A DNA stretch of 14,608 nt from Discostella pseudostelligera (Eukaryota; Bacillariophyta; Thalassiosirophyceae; Thalassiosirales; Thalassiosiraceae), in the NCBI GenBank assembly GCA_036940085.1, contig JALLBK010000805.1:1-14608 (forward strand), in the 5' to 3' direction. Within the stretch, counting starts at the first letter, position 1, and each line of letters opens with the position of its first letter. Shown one piece after another: positions 7,655-14,608 of the stretch. The translations under genes were made by a program, and so were the position numbers. Under the pieces are notes generated by a model. The model made no database searches, was not told the DNA's origin, and worked only from the letters and a program-made list of their open reading frames with translations.

Positions 7655-8901
7655 TTATCCAATGAGGAATGAAAGAACGTTTGGAATAATCACATCGGCG
7701 CCACATGAAACACGGTGCTGCAATTTCGAGTCGATGGTACTGTCCTCGTTGCTCGGATAGGATTGCTCTACCAACTTTGCGTTCCAGATAGCAAGTTCCA
7801 ACAAGGGGATGGCGTCCTTCAACTTTTCAAAGAAGGTAAGCTTGGAATCGATTGAACGAACATATGCATCAAATCCTCTGTCATTGAAGAATCGAATATG
7901 GCCCAGCATATCATCTATAGCGAGCCGCAATTTCATAGATGGTAGCAATCTGATTCGCTACGCAATTCTGATTTTTGATAAGAAACAGTATGTTCTCAAA
8001 GTGCAGTCCGAAGTACCACGATTCCACCACTCTTGAAGAGACGTTTCAGATACCAGCTGTTCAATTTCTTGACAATACGGCAGGATTTGAAGGCATTATG
8101 ACCTATCACATCTACAGTGGAGGGTACACGTATGTGTTGAAGTGATCTGCAGTAGTCAAATGCTTCTTTCCCGATTACCTTCAACCCCTCGTTAAGCTGC
8201 ACGTTCACCAGATCGAAGCAACTGTGGAATGCCTTCAATTCAATTTGCTTGACGGTAGATGGCATTATGATACTCCTGAGCGATGTGCAATCTTGAAATG
8301 CCCATCTCTCAATGGTCGTCAATCCCTCGTTAAGCTGAACATACACTAATCGTGAACAATTGCCGAATGTCGCCCTTCGGATCACTTTGAGTGAAGACGG
8401 AGTTGCAATGCGTTCAATGTATGAGCATCCTTGGAATGCACCATCGCCAATAGCCTCCAACTGATCGTTGAAGTGAACAACATCTAAGCATCGACAATTA
8501 AGGAAAGCCCGCGATTCAATCACTTTGACAGTGGATGGTAGTATGAGGCGAAATAAGCTGCAATCTTTGAATGCCTCAAAGGCAATCCTCGATAAGCCCT
8601 CGTTAAGTTGAACATTCCTCAGTGTCCTACAATTCAGGAATGCATTAGAACCGATGGTTTTTACACTGGACGGTATATCGATGCTTTTGAGTAAAATGCA
8701 GTTCTGGAATGCCCTATTCCCGATACTCTCCAGCCCCACCCGTTCATAAAGTTCGACATCCACAATTCTATTGAAATCCATGAATGCGCCCTCATCAATC
8801 GCTTTAACATTGTAATTGACTCTAACATGAATTATGTTCTTCGGAATAGCGCTCGAAGGCTGTCCAGTGTAGAGGAACACTATCTCTGAAATATTGGCCA
8901 T
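7655..8901 (-). pseudogene. BspA-like leucine-rich repeat (LRR_5) gene, copy 2, frameshifted
   Basis: A paralogue of the LRR gene at 4073-5518. It begins at ATG 8901 with MANISEIVFLYTGQ, corresponding to MASDSTKIILFYSGQ in copy 1, then about ten BspA-type repeats (AFQNCILLKSIDIPSSVKTI, and so on). The frame runs as far as AFKSCRIVKK, changes near 8065-8071 and soon stops at 7996-7998. One base out of phase the sequence continues the family C-terminal module: EIEQLVSETSLQEWWN, then RIA, an in-frame TAG (7958-7960), and LLPSMKLRLAIDDM to LLELAIWNAKL and the tail CGADVIIPNVLSFL ending at 7655. By comparison with copy 1 about five codons (VDFCT) are missing at the frame change. A frameshift plus a stop make a pseudogene likely. 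A truncated LRR-only product of 301 residues could still be made. Confidence 0.85.
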
Positions 8902-8927
8902 GATGTGAAAGGATTTCCTGCACTTCC

Positions 8928-8935
8928 TTTATAAA
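8928..8935 (-). promoter_or_regulatory. TATA box candidate upstream of LRR copy 2
   Basis: TTTATAAA lies 27-34 nt before the ATG at 8901. If it positions transcription about 30 nt downstream, the leader would be almost absent. Compare the TATA-like octamer at 5536-5543 upstream of copy 1. Confidence 0.4.
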
Positions 8936-9429
8936 TGATTGAATTCCACAAATCGAGGGATTGTTGTCTGTCTCCGGAGTGGTGGTGGTGGACACAACTG
9001 CCGTCGGTGCCTAAGACTTTAATGTGAACCAACGAAGAGAGTGTGGAAAAGAGAAAGCACGGTATGAATGATGGCGGACCCGTACTATGCTGGGCGGAGG
9101 ATTAGAAGAATGCGGGGCCACACTTTTCCAACGACGCGCATGACATAGATGTCATGATGGGCGACAATGACATCCCATAATCCCCTACTCCTACTACCCC
9201 ATTCCTCCCTATCTACTAACTCCACCGCCGCGGTCCGCCGATGATAGTATTGATTAATTGTCGTCGATGGAGCGCCATGGTCCATGCGTACTGATAGTGC
9301 ATCATGGCCGGCCATCGTCATGCTTGTGGTCCCCATGTCCATCGCGTCGGCCGGCGTCGGTGCCGGCGTCAGTGTCGATTTTAGCGGGAGAAATAGACTC
9401 GACTATCACGTGCAAGTTCAAGTAAAATA

Positions 9430-9439
9430 ATGGCGGGAA
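9430..9439 (-). promoter_or_regulatory. isolated TTCCCGCCAT element
   Basis: An exact minus-strand copy of the 10-mer that forms the core of the 19-bp array at 5810-5885 and occurs at 1385-1394. The other two occurrences lie about 50-100 bp from start codons. Here no recognised start codon is near, so it either marks an unannotated transcript reading leftward or is a chance match. Confidence 0.35.
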
Positions 9440-9777
9440 GACTACTACTACTACTTACCTCTTCGGCCGCGCCGTGTTGGCATGCATGAATGAAACTCTA
9501 CGATGTAAAATTCCATTACAATATGAAAGCGTGACGAAGAGCGAAGAGGTGCAACATAGTGACTACTCTACACTCTATGATGAATAATATGGGCAGATCC
9601 ATTCCTGGAGAGAGGGAGAGGCTGTCCGCAAAGAATGGCACCATCCAGTGACAGTGGGCACCGTATCGCAACAAACGATGCAAAACAGGTCAAAGTAAAC
9701 ATCACCGATCGGAATCAATGATCCAAGAAAAATTACTAAGCTGCACATTGCACATTACATCCCCATCTATCGTACCA

Positions 9778-9783
9778 TTTATT
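9778..9783 (-). terminator. possible polyadenylation signal of the ArfGAP gene
   Basis: AATAAA on the minus strand, about 34 nt past the ArfGAP stop codon (9817-9819). Position and sequence fit a poly(A) signal, but this hexamer is weakly conserved in many protists and may be coincidental. Confidence 0.35.
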
Positions 9784-9816
9784 TCGCCTCCCAATTAGAC
9801 TCTATCCAAATAAAAA

Positions 9817-11567
9817 TCAACTGCCAAAGTTAGCAAAGAAATCATCGCCGCTTGAAACTTTCAACTTTGTGGCATTGCCCGAACTCGGTGCCGCCGGACG
9901 AGGAACAGCGAACGATGTTGCCCCCGACGATGTTGGCGCACTGTGCATTCCTCCTCCATATCCTCCACCTCCTCCTCTGCTGTTTCCCATGTCGGTGGAA
10001 CCGACGCCACCCATACCGCCACCGCCAAACTTGGCAGCCATGCGAGCTTTCGCCTCATCTCGAAGACGAGTCTGGCGCATGACATACTGCTCATCACTCT
10101 CACCCGACAATCGTTCGATGCCGTTTGGATCCTCGCCCGGCCCTGCGATAGCCTCTCTCAATGTCGAAGATGAAGTTGATGACATTGTATTCGTCGTGGG
10201 CATGGTAGGTGAAGAAAAGGGTGTTGCCGTCGAACTCCAACTATTACCACCACCTCCTCCTCCAAAGTTATTCGCTCCACTGGTACCCATCATCGCATCA
10301 CTACCAAACCCACCATATTTGCTATTGGGATTTGCACTCCTCTGCGAATGGAACTGCCTCTGCAAATCCGCCAATCCATCACTTCCAGGATCATCCGGCT
10401 GGGTGACATTATTTATCAGCTTCGAGGCACCGGCGCTAAGTCCACCCCAAAAACTACCCGCCGTGGACACCATACTGGTGGAAACATCAGCCAATTGACG
10501 TTTGGTACTTTCATCGGTAACCGCCGAGGTAACAGTAGTGGCCACAGTCGACAATGCACCAAAGGCAGATCCAAGACCGGACATGACCGTGGACGATAGG
10601 GCACTCACATCGAAATCGCTGGCGCCATATCCAGAATGAGGATTGTAATTTGGATCCGAGCCAATACCACCCATCCGACTACCACCCATGCCACCCATAC
10701 CACCACCACCACCACCACTGCTTCCTACTCCACCAATGCCACCACCACCAAACTTGGCAGCCATACGTGCCTTGGCCTCATTGCGCAATCGCGTCTGTCG
10801 AGCAATGTACATTTCGTCCGATTCACCGGTTAATCGCTCCATACCGTTGGGATCTTCGGCACCTCTTGCACCACCACCGCCACCATGCCCACTTCCTCCA
10901 CCACCACCAAATCCACCCCCTCCCATGGAACTAATACTCGACATGGGTCGACTATTCCCCGAGGCGGGTGCACGTTTGGTAAGTTCGGTTGGTTCTGGCC
11001 TCCCTAGTGTGACATGGAAAAAGAAATGGAGATCAGTGAGCACAACTAACAAAATTCCCATTGCAACTACTCTGCTCTCCATGAATTAAAGACGTTGCAC
11101 CTACCCTCGGCCCTAGCCTTCAATATCTCCTTGTACAATTGAGCAGCATCACTTTCATACTTGGCCTTAATGGGTGTACTGGGCAATATGCCCTTGGAAC
11201 TTAAATAAGATTGACATTTTTGATTCCCACCCAATTTCATAATTGTCATTTGGGCCGGTGTCCAAGAGTCCATGGCGATGGAACGTACGAAGCTGATGTG
11301 TACTCCGAGTGATCTAATGATAAAACGACAAATCACAAGTAATATTGAGATATTTGTTAGGTGGCATGAAGTCGATGACGAGACAAAAAGCACTATAATG
11401 GAGTCAGTTATCACTTCTTACCTATGCACGCCACTGCAATCCAAACAAAATACCGTCCCAAAGCTCACACTGGCCCATTGTGGATTTTTCATCCCACATT
11501 CACAGCATTTGTCGTTGCCTGGTATGGAACGCACTGTGGCTTGATCGGCGGGGGTCATTTGCACCAT
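9817..11567 (-). CDS. ArfGAP1-type Arf GTPase-activating protein
   Basis: Three exons (11567-11422, 11313-11105, 11003-9817) encode 513 residues. ArfGAPs stimulate GTP hydrolysis by Arf1 on Golgi membranes and control COPI coat release. The N-terminal domain has the zinc finger CX2CX16CX2C (Cys21, Cys24, Cys41, Cys44), the catalytic arginine Arg49 in GVHR, then SLGVHISFVRSIAMDSW, LGGN and KYESDAAQLYKE, all diagnostic. Introns of 108 nt (GTAAGA...TAG) and 101 nt (GTAGGT...TAG) fall inside Arg49 and Gly119; both joins keep frame. The tail is Gly/Ser-rich and holds two near-identical 37-residue modules (168-204 and 409-445: EDPNG, ERL, GESDE, RQTRLR, EAKARMAAKFG). Between them is a Ser/Thr/Gly segment with FWGGLSAGASKL (303-314), resembling the curvature-sensing ALPS helices of ArfGAP1. 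The C-terminus DDFFANFGS is also family-like. Start ATG 11567 sits 21 codons before the finger. Head-to-head with the TM9SF gene. Confidence 0.96.
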
Positions 11568-12025
11568 GGTTGTTGTTGGTTCGTTTGGTTGTTGAAGACG
11601 ATGTGGCTGTTTGTGCGTATTCTCACTATCGATGATGAGGTTGTTGCGAAGGCGCTCTACAAATCAAAGCCCAAGTATCGTCAGATCCTCGCTCAAGACT
11701 TGTTGAGATCGACTGAATGTCAAACAACTCTACCTATGGTTGACGACGGCGGCGGCGGCCATGGTCATGCTCCGTCGTCGTCGTCGCTTGCTCTTGCTTC
11801 GCTTTTGTGGCTTTTGTTTGTTGGCGGTGTTGGTCAAACGGCAATTTATTACGGGGGTAAAAAGGGGGAATACACATTCGCCCAAGATATTCCACCTGGA
11901 TCTTCGGGGGCAGGCTTGTCTAAAACGTGCGCGTGAACCTCTCTCCCCGAAAATCTGCCCCCTTTTCCCAGCCCAGCCCCCCAACCAACAAAACGCAAGA
12001 GCAACACAAAATCCACCAAGCAACC
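11568..12025. promoter_or_regulatory. 458-bp divergent region shared by ArfGAP and TM9SF genes
   Basis: Lies between the start codons of two divergent Golgi-traffic genes. The TM9SF side (11935-12025) is C- and A-rich and G-poor, as expected for a 5' UTR, ending in CAACCATGACC. The ArfGAP side is CA/AAC-rich on its own strand next to the ATG. An ACGTG core in a purine/pyrimidine GTGCGCGTGA context (11925-11936) could bind bZIP factors. Open frames spanning the region on both strands are GC-rich shadows with no family features. No TATA box or TTCCCGCCAT core seen. Confidence 0.45.
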
Positions 12026-14608
12026 ATGACCATGCCGCCGCCGACGCACCGCCACCACCGTTCGTCCCCCAACGCCCTATCCCTCCTCCTCCTACTAGTG
12101 TTGGCATGCACCCTACCCACTAGTATCGAAGGTGGTTTGTTCAAAAAGAAACACCGTCGTCAAAAGGCTGGAACGCAGTACAAAGATCATGATGCGGTTC
12201 ATGTCGTGGTGAATAAAGTTGGGTGCGTAACATTAATGAGTAGTGTATCTTTGGTGTTTTGAACAGTGTTGTGTCCAATGTTTGACCCCCGATGCATCTA
12301 CGTATTATTTGAATTGTTGGGGGTTGTAAATTGGTGTGAATTTGGAAAAAGAGATTGATTATCAGATGTGAGAAGCGTAGGCTTGGGTGTGGCCCNAAGA
12401 GATTGATTATCAGATGTGAGAAGCGTAGGCTTGGGTGTGGCCCGTCATTTTGTAAATTGGTGTGAATTTGGAAAAAGAGATTGATTATCAGATGTGAGAA
12501 GCGTAGGCTTGGGTGTGGCCCGTCATTTTTTCTGACTTCGATTGGGGGGAGCAATCAATGATATATTGGGGATATTTTAGTTCTCGAGTGCATGGATAAC
12601 AGCTGCGATGATGGAATGAATTGTTCCTGATTTCTATTCATCAACTCTCAAAATGAAGGAGCGCGGAGATTATTTTTTGTCTGTTATTTATCCCCCAATT
12701 CATCGACACTCCCCCACTCACATCATTATATTTCATTATTTCCCAATGGTCCTTTATCCTCCAAACGACATGATACTCGTTTCCTCTCATCTACTACCAA
12801 AAATAACTCGCAAATCAAATCTCTCTAAATACAGTCCCTTCAACAATCCCACGGAAACCTACCGCTACTACTCCCTCCCCTTCTGCCGCACTCACGCCGA
12901 TCAGGATGAACACGAGGCTGCCATTGAAGATGAATTAGCCAATAGTGGTAGTGGAGGAACCGACACGGATGAGGAAGACGAAGAAGGTTTCGGCAGCATC
13001 ATGGCATCCGCTACTGCCCGACGAATTATGGGAGATCGCGTCGGTGCGGAACGTCACAAGCAACGTCTTGGTGAATCCATCGTCGGAGATCGTCGTGAAA
13101 CGTCGCCTTATGAACTTAGTTTCCAAGATGATATTGAATGGCGACTACTCTGTAAAACTACTTTGGGAACGAAAGAACTTACCAAATTCAAAGAGGCAAT
13201 TCATAACAATTACTTCTTTGAAATGTTCATTGAAGATTTGCCCATGTGGGGTTATATCGGTGATGTGGAAGATGAGGATGCCATATTGGGTGAGACCGAG
13301 GGAAGTCGGACCTACCTTTTTCCACATTTGCATTATAAGATTGGTACCAATAATGCACAGATTGTGAGCGTTGTCGTTACTACCGAACGTGATCGTCGTG
13401 TGGATATTACCAATGTGAACAAACCCACGACAGTCCAATTCTCGTATTCGGTGGAATGGTTCGAAGATCATGAATTGCCATGGAAGATGCGTATGACTCG
13501 ATATGCCGATTCGCGATTCTTGCCAGGAAGTTTTGAGATTCATTGGTTGAGCATTATTAATTCGTTTGTGTTGGTGTTGTTGTTGACGGCATTCTTGACG
13601 ATTATTTTGATGAGAGTGTTGAAGAATGATTTTTCGAGGTATATGGAGTTGGATGATGAGTCGATGGAGGAAGAGGAGGTGAGATACTTGACTTCATTTA
13701 TTTGTTCTGCTAGTATTACCCCCACGCTACTTGCGGGTGGACTCATGCCTCATGTTCTCGTGGTTCGCTAATCATTACAGTCCGGGTGGAAGTTGATTCA
13801 TGGCGATGTCTTCCGCTTCCCTGAGTTTCCAGTCCTCTTCTGCGCTTCGGTTGGTACTGGAGTGCAGCTNTCATGGCGATGTCTTCCGCTTCCCTGAGTT
13901 TCCAGTCCTCTTCTGCGCTTCGGTTGGTACTGGAGTGCAGCTAATTGTGGCTACATTTTTCCTCCTTGGGTTGGCATTGACTAGCCTCATCTCCACGACA
14001 CGACGTGGGTCCATCCTCGCTGGACTTGTCATTATTTACTGCTTGACATGTTCCATTGGCAGCTACGTCTCGACGCGACTTTATTTCCAGATGAATGGCA
14101 AGGCATGGGTCCGTTGCGTCCTCTTCACGGCTGGTCTCTTCCCCGCCCCTGTCGCAGTGGTCTTCTTGTGGGTGAATACAGTTGCCTTGGCCCACGGGTC
14201 TACGAGTGCATTGCCCTTCTCCACTATCTTCACTATCGCCGCGCTCTACTCCCTGATCGCCTTCCCCCTATCTGTATTTGGAGGTATTATGGCGAAGAAC
14301 TATGCGAGCCATGACTTCAATGCTCCCACTCGTACTACGAAGGTGGCACGTGAAATTCCGACCGAAGTGCCTTGGTACCGCAGCCGCTTCTTCCAAATGA
14401 TCATCTCAGGCTTCTTACCCTTCTCGGCAATTTACATCGAACTTCATTACATATTTGCTTCGATGTGGGGACATCAGATCTACACTCTCTTTGGCATTCT
14501 CTTCTTTGCCTTCACCCTCCTTATTATTGTGACATCCTTCATCAGTGTGGCATTGCTTTACTTCCAGCTTGCGAGGGAAGACCATAGATGGTGGTGGAGT
14601 ACCTTCAT
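12026..14608 (+). CDS. TM9SF: TM9SF/EMP70 nonaspanin, partial at the window end
   Basis: Exons 12026-12222, 12835-13678, 13781-13869 continuing at 13943 past 14608. Nonaspanins are nine-pass proteins of Golgi and endosomes involved in sorting and glycan quality. Seen: signal peptide (about 17-36); VNKVG joined by exon 2 to PFNNPTETYRYYSLPFC, the diagnostic N-terminal signature; a lumenal domain; the first membrane helix (about 303-325) preceded by FEIHWLSIINSF and followed by LMRVLKNDFSRYMELDDE; then SGWKLIHGDVFR, several more membrane helices and AREDHRWWWSTF. The latter motifs resemble the TM9SF1/3 branch. An acidic insert at about 88-120 of the lumenal domain is unusual. Introns are 612 nt (GTGCGT...CAG; it includes a 48-nt assembly duplication) and 102 nt (GTGAGA...CAG). 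A 72-bp duplication plus N at 13870-13942 breaks the frame; skipping it restores CT-A (Leu) and a continuous protein. The last helices and any KxD COPI signal lie outside. Confidence 0.96.
12325..12528 (+). repeat. 78-bp tandem repeat in TM9SF intron 1, crossing an N
   Basis: After allowing for the duplicated overlap at the N (12396), the intron contains two consecutive copies of a 78-bp unit starting TGTAAATTGGTGTGAATTTG. The second is intact at 12451-12528, and the first is 12325-12395 plus the GTCATTT after the junction. The true number of copies is unknown, because an assembly break inside a tandem repeat often hides additional units. Confidence 0.85.
12349..12443. other. assembly junction: 47-bp duplication around a single N
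   Basis: Bases 12349-12395 and 12397-12443 are identical and are separated only by N at 12396. The pattern is that of two contigs with an unmerged overlap, not of biology. It adds 48 nt to TM9SF intron 1 without affecting coding sequence. Confidence 0.85.
13798..13942. other. assembly junction: 72-bp duplication around a single N in a TM9SF exon
   Basis: Bases 13798-13869 and 13871-13942 are identical, separated by N at 13870. Both copies encode the family motif beginning HGDVFR. Together with the N they add 73 nt, which breaks the reading frame. Using one copy gives VGTGVQLIVATFF, as expected for a nonaspanin. Gene finders will tend to invent an intron or split the gene here. Confidence 0.93.

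Larger units (their letters stand above)
8936..9816. other. 881-bp region without a supported gene
   Basis: Upstream flank of LRR copy 2 and 3' flank of the ArfGAP gene. An 85-codon minus-strand frame (9342-9085) starts 88 bp after a TTCCCGCCAT element on the same strand, but its translation has no recognisable family features, so I do not call it. Also present: a CACGTG palindrome (9407-9412), GC-rich ATG- and GGC-containing sequence (9290-9380), and a minus-strand donor-like GAAGAG|GTAAGT near 9462. This last would fit an unrecognised non-coding or 5'-UTR intron. No tRNA or repeat array seen. Confidence 0.4.

Noticed and set aside
9869..10498. 209-codon proline-rich open frame on the + strand
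   Set aside because: It is the antisense shadow of the glycine-rich ArfGAP tail; GGN codons read backwards give NCC proline and similar codons.
11424..11936. 170-codon open frame on the + strand
   Set aside because: It overlaps the ArfGAP first exon antisense and then the shared promoter region, and its translation has no family features.
12141..12554. 137-codon minus-strand frame with repeated residues
   Set aside because: It is a translation of the intronic tandem repeat through an N and has no independent support.
13798..13942. Real tandem exon duplication in the TM9SF gene
   Set aside because: The copies are identical, abut a single N and break the frame. An identical arrangement occurs at the other N in the window.

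Overview
This is a nuclear segment of a microbial eukaryote. The evidence is spliceosomal GT-AG introns of about 90-110 nt (one longer), genes for spliceosome, tRNA-modification and Golgi-traffic proteins, and no ribosome-binding sites or operons. A stramenopile, most likely a centric diatom, is my best inference. It rests on compact head-to-head genes with short introns and on BspA-type leucine-rich-repeat proteins with a C-terminal helical module that I associate with diatom genomes. I could not run a search to confirm the lineage.

Layout. 1-460: window edge and 3' flank, no supported gene. 461-1324 (-): a BCAS2/SPF27-like splicing factor. It is head-to-head, across 168 bp, with 1493-3946 (+), a two-exon DUS1-type tRNA-dihydrouridine synthase with a lysine-rich N-terminal extension and a C-terminal CCCH finger. 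3987-5518 (-): a broken BspA-like LRR gene, head-to-head with 5933-7315 (+), a GOLD-domain p24/TMED-like protein whose upstream region holds four 19-bp tandem repeats. 7655-8901 (-): a second broken BspA-like LRR gene. 8936-9816: no convincing gene. 9817-11567 (-): a three-exon ArfGAP1-type protein, head-to-head with 12026 to the window end (+), a TM9SF/nonaspanin that runs off the edge.

Functional themes. Three of the five apparently intact genes (p24, ArfGAP, TM9SF) belong to early secretory or Golgi membrane traffic, and two of them share one intergenic promoter region. The other intact pair is nuclear RNA biology: a Prp19-complex splicing factor and a tRNA modifier. The two LRR paralogues alternate with these genes and each carries at least two disabling lesions, so they look like decaying members of a family.

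Assembly quality. Each of the two single-N positions (12396 and 13870) is flanked by a perfect direct duplication (47 and 72 bp). This is the signature of contigs joined without merging their overlap. The second lies inside the third TM9SF exon and creates a false frameshift. The gene reads normally when one copy and the N are skipped.

I found no CRISPR array, tRNA, rRNA, transposon or other clearly new multi-gene system. The least expected items are the paired LRR pseudogenes with a conserved unnamed C-terminal module, the 19-bp promoter array whose core recurs at two other places, and the 37-residue module repeated within the ArfGAP tail.
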